A stretch of 64,000 nt of DNA from Cyanobium sp. CZS25K (GTDB taxonomy: Bacteria; Cyanobacteriota; Cyanobacteriia; PCC-6307; Cyanobiaceae). The stretch spans positions 305,723 to 369,722 of the forward strand of contig JAUCZB010000001.1 of the NCBI GenBank assembly GCA_030373325.1, written 5' to 3'. This document shows positions 25,875-34,094 of the stretch, piece after piece (within the stretch, counting starts at the first letter, position 1; the number at the start of each line of letters is the position of its first letter). The position numbers were made by a program, and so were the translations under genes. The notes under the pieces were generated by a model, which was not told the origin of the DNA, ran no database searches, and saw only the letters and a list, made by a program, of their open reading frames with translations.

Positions 25875-27770
25875 ATGCTCGACCATCGCCACGACGACTC
25901 CCTGCTGCCGCTGCATGGTCCCGATCGCCATCCCAATGTGATCCAGGAGCTGCTCGGTGAGCTGCACGCCTCGTTCTCCGGCGTCAGGGAGGGCCGGGTG
26001 GCGGACTACATCCCCGAGCTGGCCAAGGCCTGCCCCGATGATTTCGGCATCGTCATCGCCACCTCGGGTGGGCGGATCTACGAGATCGGTGACACGAGAA
26101 AGGAATTCACGATCCAGTCGATCTCCAAGCCGTTCATCTATGCGCTTGCCCTCAAGCAACTGTCGTTTGACTTCATGGCCAGCAAGATCGATGTGGAACC
26201 TTCAGGGGAAGCTTTCAACGCCATCAGCCTGGATTCGGAGTCGGGGAAGCCGCGCAATCCCATGATCAACGCAGGGGCGATCGCCGCTTCCGCCCAGATC
26301 TGTGATGCCGATCCCAGCGGTGCCGTCGACCTGCTGCTGGATTATTTCGAGGAGCTGGCCGGCCGTCGCCTGACGATCAACGAGGACGTCTACCTCTCGG
26401 AGAAGCAGACGGGCCATCGCAACCGCGCCATCGGCCACCTGCTGCGCAACTTCAACATCATCGAGTCCGACCCGGAACCTGCCCTCGATCTCTATTTCCG
26501 CCAGTGCGCCATTTCCGTCACCTGCCACGATCTGGCCGTGATGGCCGCCACCCTGGCCTGCCAGGGCCGCAATCCCTTCACCGGCGGCCAGCCGCTCCCC
26601 CACGACATCACCGTCAGGGTGCTGGCCCTGATGGGCACGTGCGGCATGTACGACTTCGCCGGCCAGTGGCTGCATGACGTCGGCATTCCAGCCAAGAGCG
26701 GGGTGGCCGGTGGCGTCATGGCGGTGATCCCGGGACGGCTCGGCATCGCCACCTATTCCCCGCCCCTCGACAACTTCGGCAACAGCGTGCGGGGGGTGGC
26801 GGTCTGCCGCCAGTTGTCGGCGGGGGTGGGACTGAGCCTCTTCAACCAGTACTCCAACACCGATGCCACCATCCGCCGTTCCTACCAGGGCTCCCAGCGC
26901 AAATCACGCCGCTGGCGCAGTGACCGCGAATTGCAGATCCTGGCTCCCCGCCGCGATGAGGTGCGCATCATCCACGTGCAGGGGGTGCTCGATTTCGGTG
27001 GCATCGAGCAGCTGGCGGCCGAACTGGTGCGGCTCAGCAACGACGTGCGCGTGCTCATCCTCGATCTGGCCCACGTGACCGAGTGCCCGCTGGAATCCTC
27101 CGGGTTGCTGGATCGCCAGCTCTGCTCGATGGAGGACGAGGGCGTCGAGATCCTGCTCTCCCGTGCCGGCCGGCTGCCCCTGGTCTCCATGCCCGACTGG
27201 AAGATCAGCGATCGGGTTTCGACCTACGAGCATCTGGATTCGGCCCTTGAGGCCGCCGAAGACCTGCTGCTGTCGTGGTACGACACGGTGGCCGAGGGGC
27301 CCGACGGTGCCGGCTCGGGGGCGATTGAGGCGCAGGGGCTGCTTCAGCAGCTCGGTGAGGACCATCGGCGGATCCTGGCCGAGCGGATGTCCCTGCGGAC
27401 CTTCATCGCCGGTGATTTCGTCATCCGCCACGGCGATCCGGGAGACGAACTGTTCCTGGTGCGTTCCGGCTCCTTCGACATCGCCCTCGACGTCAAGACG
27501 GGCGATGGGCACTCCCACTCGACCCGGTTGGCCACCTTCGGCCCCGGGCTCTGTTTCGGCGAGATCGGCTTCGCGGCCCAGACCCCCCGCACCGCCGACA
27601 TCATCGCCACCCAGCCCGGCGAGTGCTGGGTGCTGCACCGCAACGCCTTCGAGGAGCTCAGTGGCAGCCACCCCGAGGTGGTGATCGCCCTGCTCAAGGC
27701 GCTCACCTGTGACATCGGCGCCAAGCTCAGCCAGACCAGTGTCCAGTTGACCCTGATGGAGCACTACTGA
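25875..27770 (+). CDS. glsA: Glutaminase A fused to STAS and cyclic-nucleotide-binding domains
   Basis: Serine-dependent glutaminase converting glutamine to glutamate and ammonia, fused to two regulatory domains. Residues 1-310 are glutaminase, with the S-x-x-K catalytic motif at S82-K85 (SISK), KPRNPMINAGA and the YDFAGQW block. Residues about 345-450 form a STAS domain (VRIIHVQGVLDFGG...). Residues about 490-610 form a CNB domain whose phosphate-binding cassette keeps GE and the PR arginine (FGEIGF...TPRTADI). Glutamine breakdown may thus respond to cyclic nucleotide (inference). The ATG at 25875 gives a full glutaminase start. Confidence 0.92.
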   Translation: MLDHRHDDSLLPLHGPDRHPNVIQELLGELHASFSGVREGRVADYIPELAKACPDDFGIVIATSGGRIYEIGDTRKEFTIQSISKPFIYALALKQLSFDFMASKIDVEPSGEAFNAISLDSESGKPRNPMINAGAIAASAQICDADPSGAVDLLLDYFEELAGRRLTINEDVYLSEKQTGHRNRAIGHLLRNFNIIESDPEPALDLYFRQCAISVTCHDLAVMAATLACQGRNPFTGGQPLPHDITVRVLALMGTCGMYDFAGQWLHDVGIPAKSGVAGGVMAVIPGRLGIATYSPPLDNFGNSVRGVAVCRQLSAGVGLSLFNQYSNTDATIRRSYQGSQRKSRRWRSDRELQILAPRRDEVRIIHVQGVLDFGGIEQLAAELVRLSNDVRVLILDLAHVTECPLESSGLLDRQLCSMEDEGVEILLSRAGRLPLVSMPDWKISDRVSTYEHLDSALEAAEDLLLSWYDTVAEGPDGAGSGAIEAQGLLQQLGEDHRRILAERMSLRTFIAGDFVIRHGDPGDELFLVRSGSFDIALDVKTGDGHSHSTRLATFGPGLCFGEIGFAAQTPRTADIIATQPGECWVLHRNAFEELSGSHPEVVIALLKALTCDIGAKLSQTSVQLTLMEHY

Positions 27771-27843
27771 GCGCCGCCGGAGCCCGCCGGCTCCCGCGCT
27801 GGGCGATCATGCCTGTCCCAGGACCTCTCCCTGCGTCGTCGTG

Positions 27844-30525
27844 ATGGCTGCCGACCCCACCCGCCCCAGGCCTCGCAGCGGGGCCGAGATCCGTGAGGCC
27901 TTCCTGGCGTTCTACGGGCAGCGGGGTCACCGGTTGATGGCCAGCGCCTCCCTGGTGCCCGAGGACCCCACGGTGCTGCTGACCATCGCCGGCATGCTGC
28001 CGTTCAAGCCGGTGTTCCTCGGCCAGGCGGCGCCCCCGGCGCCACGGGCCACCAGCAGCCAGAAGTGCATCCGCACCAACGACATCGAGAACGTGGGCCG
28101 CACCGCGCGGCACCACACCTTCTTCGAGATGCTGGGCAATTTCTCCTTCGGCGATTACTTCAAGGAGCAGGCGATCCGCTGGGCCTGGGAGCTCACCACC
28201 GAAGTCTTCGGCCTGGATCCGGCCCGGCTGGTGGTCAGCGTCTTCCGGGAGGACGACGAGGCGGCCGCGCTCTGGCGTGACGTGGTGGGCGTGAACCCCA
28301 AGCGGATCATCCGCCTCGACGAGGCCGACAACTTCTGGGCCTCGGGCCCCACCGGCCCCTGCGGCCCCTGTTCGGAGCTCTACTACGACTTCCACCCCGA
28401 GCGGGGTGATGACGGCATCGATCTGGAGGACGACGGCCGCTTCATCGAGTTCTACAACCTGGTGTTCATGCAGTACAACCGCGATGCGGCCGGGGCCCTC
28501 ACGCCCCTGGCCCGCCGCAGCATCGACACCGGCATGGGCCTCGAGCGCATGGCCCAGATCCTCCAGGGGGTGCCGAACAACTACGAGACCGACCTCATCT
28601 ATCCCCTGATCGAGGTGGCCGCTGCCATGGCGGGGGTGGAGTACCACGCCCTCGACACCCGCGGCCGGACCTCCCTCAAGGTGATCGGCGACCACAGCCG
28701 GGCCATCACCCAGCTGATCGCCGACGGGGTCACGGCCTCCAACCTGGGCCGGGGCTACGTGCTGCGTCGCCTGCTGCGACGGGTGGTGCGCCATGGCCGG
28801 CTGCTGGGCATCGACCGTCCCTTCCTGGCGGCGATGGGGGAGGCGGCGATCGCCCTGATGGCCGCCGCCTATCCCCAGCTGCTGGAACGGCGCGAGCTGA
28901 TCCTGGCCGAGCTGGTGCGGGAGGAGGACCGTTTCCTGGAAACCCTGGAGCGGGGCGAGAAGCTGCTGGCCGAGGTGCTGGCCGGTCGGCCCGATCGCAT
29001 CAGCGGTGAGGCGGCCTTCGAGCTCTACGACACCTACGGATTCCCGTTGGAGCTCACCGAGGAGATCGCCGAGGAGCACGGCCTGACGGTGGATCTGGAG
29101 GGCTTCGAGGCGGCCATGGAGCGTCAGCGACAGCGGGCCAAGGCGGCGGCCGTGAGCATCGACCTCACCTTGCAGGGGGCGATCGACCAGGTGGCGGGAA
29201 CCCTGGAGCCCACCCATTTCCGGGGCTACGAGGCCCTCGATCAGGCGGCCTGCGTGCTGGCCCTGGTGGTGAACGGGGATCCGGCCACGGCGGCCGCCGC
29301 CGGCGATGCGGTGCAGATCGTGCTCGACACCACCCCCTTCTACGGCGAATCGGGCGGCCAGGTGGGCGACCGGGGCGTGCTGCTGGCCGGGGATGGGGGC
29401 GCCGGGGTCGATGCCGGCGTGATCGTGCGCATCGAGTCGGTGAGCCGCAACCGCAGCGTGTTCGTGCACAGCGGCCGCCTCGAGCGCGGCAGTCTGGCGG
29501 TGGGTCAGGTGGTGCAGGCCCGGGTGGATCGCAGCTGCCGCCGCCGCGCCCAGGCCCACCACACCGCCACCCACCTGCTGCAGGCGGCCCTCAAGCAAGT
29601 CGTCGATGACGGCATCGCCCAGGCGGGATCCCTGGTGGATTTCGACCGGCTGCGCTTCGACTTCCACTGCCCCCGGGCCCTGACCCCCGAGGAAGTGGAG
29701 CGGATCGAGGATCTGGTCAACGGCTGGATTGCCGAGGCCCACCCCCTGGAGGTGGCGGAGATGGAACTGGAGCGGGCCCGGGCGGCCGGCGCCGTGGCGA
29801 TGTTCGGCCAGAAATACGGCGATGTCGTGCGGGTGGTGGATGTGCCCGGGGTCTCGATGGAGCTCTGCGGCGGCACCCATGTGGCCAACACCGCCGAGAT
29901 CGGCCTGTTCCGGATCGTCGCCGAGACGGGGGTGGCGGCGGGGATCCGCCGTATCGAGGCGGTGGCCGGTCCGGCCCTGCTTCCCTACCTGAGGGAGCGC
30001 GATCGGGTGGTGCGCGAGCTGGCCGATCGCTTCAAGGCCCAGCCCGCTGAGATCCTCGAGCGCGTGGCGGCCCAGGCCGAGGAGCTGCGGGGCACGGTCA
30101 AGGAGCTGGCGGCGGCCAGGGGCGCCCTGGCGGCGGCCAAGGCCAGTGTCCTGGCGGAGCGGGCCGAAGCGCTCGGATCCCATCAGCTCCTGGTGCAGCG
30201 GCTCGATGGTGTGGATGGCGCTGGCCTCCAGGAGGCGGCTCTGCGGCTGCAGCAGCAGCTGGGCGAGGGGGCGGCCGTGGTGCTCGGCGGCCTGCCGGAT
30301 CCTGCGGAGCTGGGCAAGGTGATGCTGGTGGCGGCCTTCGGCAGCGCAGTGGTGGCGGCGGGTGTCAAGGCGGGACCCTTCATCGGGGGCATCGCCCGGC
30401 TCTGCGGCGGCGGTGGCGGCGGCCGGCCCCAGCTGGCCCAGGCGGGAGGCCGCGACGGCGCCGCCCTCGATGGGGCGCTGGCGGAGGCCCGAGGCCTGCT
30501 GGCCGCCCAGCTGGGCGGCGGCTGA
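27844..30525 (+). CDS. alaS: Alanyl-tRNA synthetase
   Basis: Charges tRNA-Ala and edits mischarged Ser or Gly. The 893-residue protein has the class II catalytic core (SQKCIRTNDIENVGRT, FFEMLGNFSFGDYFK, TGMGLERMAQ), the editing domain with HHTATHLL and CGGTHV zinc ligands, and the glycine-rich C-terminal C-Ala region. A GTG immediately precedes the ATG at 27844 and could also serve. No frameshift or truncation is seen. It lies downstream of the glutaminase fusion in the same direction. Confidence 0.97.
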   Translation: MAADPTRPRPRSGAEIREAFLAFYGQRGHRLMASASLVPEDPTVLLTIAGMLPFKPVFLGQAAPPAPRATSSQKCIRTNDIENVGRTARHHTFFEMLGNFSFGDYFKEQAIRWAWELTTEVFGLDPARLVVSVFREDDEAAALWRDVVGVNPKRIIRLDEADNFWASGPTGPCGPCSELYYDFHPERGDDGIDLEDDGRFIEFYNLVFMQYNRDAAGALTPLARRSIDTGMGLERMAQILQGVPNNYETDLIYPLIEVAAAMAGVEYHALDTRGRTSLKVIGDHSRAITQLIADGVTASNLGRGYVLRRLLRRVVRHGRLLGIDRPFLAAMGEAAIALMAAAYPQLLERRELILAELVREEDRFLETLERGEKLLAEVLAGRPDRISGEAAFELYDTYGFPLELTEEIAEEHGLTVDLEGFEAAMERQRQRAKAAAVSIDLTLQGAIDQVAGTLEPTHFRGYEALDQAACVLALVVNGDPATAAAAGDAVQIVLDTTPFYGESGGQVGDRGVLLAGDGGAGVDAGVIVRIESVSRNRSVFVHSGRLERGSLAVGQVVQARVDRSCRRRAQAHHTATHLLQAALKQVVDDGIAQAGSLVDFDRLRFDFHCPRALTPEEVERIEDLVNGWIAEAHPLEVAEMELERARAAGAVAMFGQKYGDVVRVVDVPGVSMELCGGTHVANTAEIGLFRIVAETGVAAGIRRIEAVAGPALLPYLRERDRVVRELADRFKAQPAEILERVAAQAEELRGTVKELAAARGALAAAKASVLAERAEALGSHQLLVQRLDGVDGAGLQEAALRLQQQLGEGAAVVLGGLPDPAELGKVMLVAAFGSAVVAAGVKAGPFIGGIARLCGGGGGGRPQLAQAGGRDGAALDGALAEARGLLAAQLGGG

Positions 30526-30540
30526 ACGGGCCGCTGAGCG

Positions 30541-31719
30541 TCAGAAGCGGTAGTTCACCTTGGTGTAGAGCCCCTGGCCCAGCAGCCAGTCATTCCAGAC
30601 CCCGAGGTTGTCGGTGGTGGAGAAGGGCTGGGCCCAGCCGAGCTCCAGCGACCAGTTGTTGTTGGCCAGCCAGCGCAGCAGCAACCCACCGGCCCCCACC
30701 GTGTCGCCGAAGGAGCGGCCGTTGAAGCTGGTGCGGATGCCGCCGGCGCCGATGAAGGGGACGAGTTGGAGGGCGCTGGTCTTGCCGTTCCAGAAGGTCC
30801 AGACCGCTTCGGTGCTGGCCAGCCAGCCACTGTCTCCGCTGACGAGCTGGCCGGGGAGCCCGCGCAGCCCCACATCGGAGCCGAGGGTGAACTGCATCGA
30901 TGAAGTGAGCGGGGCGAAGGCCAGCTGGGCCGCGGTGCGCAGGTTGATCTGCCAACGGGGGGCCACGGTCCAGGAGCCGGAGAGGAAGCCACCGATGGCG
31001 GTGGCCCCACCGACGGCGATGCCGGCCTCCGCCAGTTCCTGGCGCTGGACCGCCGGGGTCGCCGCCGTGATGCCCTGCAGCAGGTAGGCACTGCCGTTCC
31101 AGCTGCTGTTGCCACCGGCGCCGCTGCCGTTGACGCCGAAGCGCAGGTAACCGCCGGCGGGGCTGCGGATACTTTCGGGCACGGCGGCCGGCAGGGCGGT
31201 GTCCTGTTCGTAGGTGTTGCTGCGGCTGTTGCTGTAGCCGGCGAAGAGGCTCCAGCGCTGGCTGAGGGATTCGCGGAACACCCATTCGAACTGGGCCAGG
31301 GCCTGGTACTGGCTGGTGGAGAACCCATCCACCGGCGCTGGCAGCTCCACCAGGTTGCGGCGGCTGAAGCCGAAACCACCGGTGAGGCTGAACGTGTCGC
31401 TGAAGGGGTAGGTGTAACTCACCGACGCGATGGCCGCGCCCAGCTCGGGGGTGTCGGTGGCATCGAGCTCGCCGTAGACCAGCAGGGTGTCCCCGCGCCG
31501 CAGCAGGCTGGGTTTCAATAACGTGGCCACGGAGCGAAATTCCCCGGAGCCGCTGGTGCCGTCATTGCGCAGCGCCAGATCCCCCTGCCACGGCTCCAGG
31601 CCCGGCTCGACGGCGACCCGGAACACCCCTTCGGAGGGATCACTGCCCAGCCGTGCCAGGGTGCCCCGAACGCTCTCGATGCCAGGCTGACGCTTGAGCA
31701 GCTGCAACTGCCGCTCCAC
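30541..31719 (-). CDS. Truncated TpsB / ShlB-FhaC-HecB family outer membrane transporter (probable pseudogene)
   Basis: The 392 residues correspond to the end of the POTRA region and the 16-stranded beta-barrel of a two-partner secretion transporter. They align along their length with the complete paralogue at 60017-61735, sharing QLQLLKR, RLGSDPS, LRNDG, GDTLL, GLRGLPGQ, SGDSGW and the final TKVNYRF-type strand. Similarity continues about 70 bases upstream of the formal GTG start (RPLRGGILRLTT) and then ends. The signal peptide and most of the POTRA domain are missing, so export is unlikely. The break lies where the CHAT gene begins on the other strand. Confidence 0.8.
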   Translation of the reverse strand: MERQLQLLKRQPGIESVRGTLARLGSDPSEGVFRVAVEPGLEPWQGDLALRNDGTSGSGEFRSVATLLKPSLLRRGDTLLVYGELDATDTPELGAAIASVSYTYPFSDTFSLTGGFGFSRRNLVELPAPVDGFSTSQYQALAQFEWVFRESLSQRWSLFAGYSNSRSNTYEQDTALPAAVPESIRSPAGGYLRFGVNGSGAGGNSSWNGSAYLLQGITAATPAVQRQELAEAGIAVGGATAIGGFLSGSWTVAPRWQINLRTAAQLAFAPLTSSMQFTLGSDVGLRGLPGQLVSGDSGWLASTEAVWTFWNGKTSALQLVPFIGAGGIRTSFNGRSFGDTVGAGGLLLRWLANNNWSLELGWAQPFSTTDNLGVWNDWLLGQGLYTKVNYRF

Positions 31720-31835
31720 CGTGGTCAGCCGCAGGATCCCGCCCCGCAGGGGGCGCAGCCGCCGTCGTGGGGTGGGCTCCGATGCCGTGGCGGTGAACCT
31801 CTCGGAAGCTGATTTCAGCTTGGCCGGCGGTTCTG

Positions 31836-32960
31836 ATGATTTCCTTCACCGAAAAGAAGGACGCTGCGGGGCCGGCTGAGCCGACCCCAGCCGGCCAGGA
31901 CCGGAAAACGGTGAATTCGTTCCTTGATCTCATTTTGATCAGCCGCCGGGGAGAACCCGTCGGCAAACGGGTCGAGCTCTCCAGGGAACGGTTCGGCGAG
32001 CAGCTCCGGGCGCTCTACCGGCAGCTGGCTCGACTCGAGAGCCTCCAGGTGGAGAATCCCAACTCCCCTTCCAGGCAGATCCACCAGGTCCTCATCGCCC
32101 AGTTGGCCCAGGAGTGGAAGGCCAAGGGCATCACCACACTGGTGATCGTCGCCGACCGGGGGCTGCAGGGTCTCCCCTTCGCAGCCCTGCATGACGGCAG
32201 CACCTACCTCGGCGATCGATTGGCCTGCTCCATCACCCCGTCCCTCAATCTCACCTCCTTCGCCCCTCCCCGTCAGGACCGGGGGCGGGTCCTGGCGTTA
32301 GGGGCTTCGGAGTTCGAGGGGCTCAGTCCGCTGCCCCTGGTGCCGGACGAACTGGCCGGCATTCCGGAAGGTGTCGGCGTGGACCGCCTCCTGAACCGGA
32401 GCTTCACGCCAGAGGCGCTGCTCCAACGGGCTGCTGACCGGAGCTACGAGCGTCTGCACGTGGCCACCCACGCAGACTTCATGCCCGGTGGTCCTTCCCA
32501 GGCCCGCATCTACACGGGAACGGGTGCCATCAGCCTTGCCGAGTTCACAGGCTTGCGGCAACAGCGCAGCGACAGTCCTCTGGAACTGTTTGCCCTGAGC
32601 GCCTGCCGTACGGCCCTGGGCGACAGCGACAGTGAGCTTGGCTTCGCTGGTCTGGCCCTGCAGGCGGGAGCGCGCAACGCGATCGGCACACTCTGGTACG
32701 TCGACGATGTCGCCACCTCGGCCTTCTTTGTTCAGCTTTATCGCTACCTCGATCGGGGGGTGCACAAAGCCGAGGCCCTCCAGGCCACACGCCAGGCCAT
32801 GGTCACTGGCAAGGTGCGGCTTCAGGGCGATAAGGTCATCGGGTCCGATGGCGTTCCCCTCCTCACGGGACTGACACCGTCCCGGCAGCGACGTATCGCG
32901 TCAGGAATGACCCATCCCTATTTCTGGGCGGGGGTTCAGTTGATCGGCACGCCCTGGTGA
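31836..32960 (+). CDS. CHAT-domain (caspase-like peptidase) protein
   Basis: CHAT domains are clan CD cysteine peptidases. This 374-residue protein holds an entire CHAT domain: the conserved lead-in LVIVADRGLQGLPFAALHDG, the catalytic histidine H212 in VATHADF and the catalytic cysteine C257 in LSACRTA, then GFAGLALQAGARNAIGTLW. Cyanobacterial CHAT proteins usually have long TPR arrays in front; here only about 60 residues precede the domain, so the gene may be 5'-truncated. It lies head-to-head with the truncated TpsB; CHAT genes often neighbour two-partner secretion genes in cyanobacteria. No signal peptide is seen. Confidence 0.88.
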   Translation: MISFTEKKDAAGPAEPTPAGQDRKTVNSFLDLILISRRGEPVGKRVELSRERFGEQLRALYRQLARLESLQVENPNSPSRQIHQVLIAQLAQEWKAKGITTLVIVADRGLQGLPFAALHDGSTYLGDRLACSITPSLNLTSFAPPRQDRGRVLALGASEFEGLSPLPLVPDELAGIPEGVGVDRLLNRSFTPEALLQRAADRSYERLHVATHADFMPGGPSQARIYTGTGAISLAEFTGLRQQRSDSPLELFALSACRTALGDSDSELGFAGLALQAGARNAIGTLWYVDDVATSAFFVQLYRYLDRGVHKAEALQATRQAMVTGKVRLQGDKVIGSDGVPLLTGLTPSRQRRIASGMTHPYFWAGVQLIGTPW

Positions 32961-33045
32961 GGCTTCACCCGAGGGGCTGCCATCGCGAAACCCCTGCATC
33001 ATCTCCCAGGTCCACTTCTCTCCGGTCAACACAGTTCTTCATTCA

Positions 33046-33405
33046 GTGAGCGATTTTCCAGCGGTCTTCAACGTCTTTCTGATGCTGGCGATGGCCCATT
33101 TCGTTGGGGATTTCGGACTCCAGAGCGACCGCATGGCCAGGGAGAAATGCCCAGGCTGCGGTGTGACCCTCGGCTGGGGGTGGTGGATCACCTCCCATGC
33201 CGCCATCCATGGATTTCTGGTGGGGATGGTCACCCAATCACCCCTTTTGGGTGTGGCAGAATGGACGGCGCACATACTGATCGACGTGGGCAAATGCCGG
33301 CGGCTCTGGACACTGTCCTTCGATCAAGCACTTCACATCCTCGCCAAGCTCCTGTGGGCCTGGCTGGCGATTCGGCAGGCCTCCACTCCCCTCTGGTTCC
33401 AATGA
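33046..33405 (+). CDS. DUF3307 membrane protein
   Basis: A 119-residue small membrane protein with the DUF3307 pattern: MAHFVGDFGLQSDRMA near the N-terminus and HAAIHGFLVG, HILIDVGK in later helices. Function unknown. It begins with GTG at 33046. Its stop overlaps the start of the next gene (ATGA at 33402-33405), so it is probably translated with the DUF928 protein. Confidence 0.8.
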   Translation: MSDFPAVFNVFLMLAMAHFVGDFGLQSDRMAREKCPGCGVTLGWGWWITSHAAIHGFLVGMVTQSPLLGVAEWTAHILIDVGKCRRLWTLSFDQALHILAKLLWAWLAIRQASTPLWFQ

Positions 33406-34094
33406 AGAGAAAGGTTGCTGATGTACCGATGGCACTCCTGAACCGTTCCTCTTGGCTTGTCGCTGCCCTGCTGATCCTGGCTCCCCTGGCAGCCCTCGAG
33501 CCATCGGAAGCCCAGGCCCAGAGTGATCTGCGCAAGAGCTTCCCGGGACGCCGGGTCGGAGGAGGAACCCGGGGTGCATGCTCCAGTCGCCTCTTGGCCC
33601 ATCTGGTGCCGGCCAGCAGCGTCTTCGCCCCCGGCAAGGACCGTTTCCTCGGCGTGCTCGAAGGCCCCAGCGCCTCCCCCAGCCCCCTGGAGATCACCTT
33701 CCGCCCGTTGAGTGGCCGTGGCACCGTGGAGGGATCGATGGCGTCCGGCCAGCGGCGGGTGCTGCCGGCCTCCGCTCCGGGCATCACCCTGCTGACCCTG
33801 CCCCCGGTGAAGGTGCCCACGATGTGGGAATCGAGCTATGTCTGCCCCGAGGCGGCGGCCCCACCCACCCCGGCCGATCCGCTCAACTTCGTGGCCGCCG
33901 ATTCGCCGCCGGCCCTCAGCCTGCTGGTGGCCGAGGCCTCCAAGGAGGATGCGGCCGTGCAGGCCTCCCTCGCCAGGCTTCACCGGTCCTGCGGTTCCAG
34001 CGTCCCCCGGGAGGAGGTCGGAGCCGCCTTTGGCCTCTCCGATCTGATCACGGCCCAGTGGCCAGAGCGGATTCCGGTGCGCTGTCCCGCCTGA
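33402..34094 (+). CDS. DUF928 protein, exported
   Basis: A 230-residue protein with an N-terminal signal sequence (hydrophobic WLVAALLILAPLAAL, cleavage near AQA) and the DUF928 pattern: FPGRRVGGGTRGAC, a central LLAHLVP segment and a C-terminal helical part. DUF928 genes occur near CHAT, two-partner secretion and CHASE2 genes in cyanobacteria; function unknown. The ATG at 33402 overlaps the DUF3307 stop; ATG at 33429 is an alternative. The 3' end overlaps the convergent CHASE2-cyclase gene by 47 bases. Confidence 0.8.
   Translation: MKRKVADVPMALLNRSSWLVAALLILAPLAALEPSEAQAQSDLRKSFPGRRVGGGTRGACSSRLLAHLVPASSVFAPGKDRFLGVLEGPSASPSPLEITFRPLSGRGTVEGSMASGQRRVLPASAPGITLLTLPPVKVPTMWESSYVCPEAAAPPTPADPLNFVAADSPPALSLLVAEASKEDAAVQASLARLHRSCGSSVPREEVGAAFGLSDLITAQWPERIPVRCPA

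Noticed and set aside
27727..30183. 818-codon frame antisense to alaS
   Set aside because: alaS motifs are complete on the plus strand; the other frame is a GC shadow.
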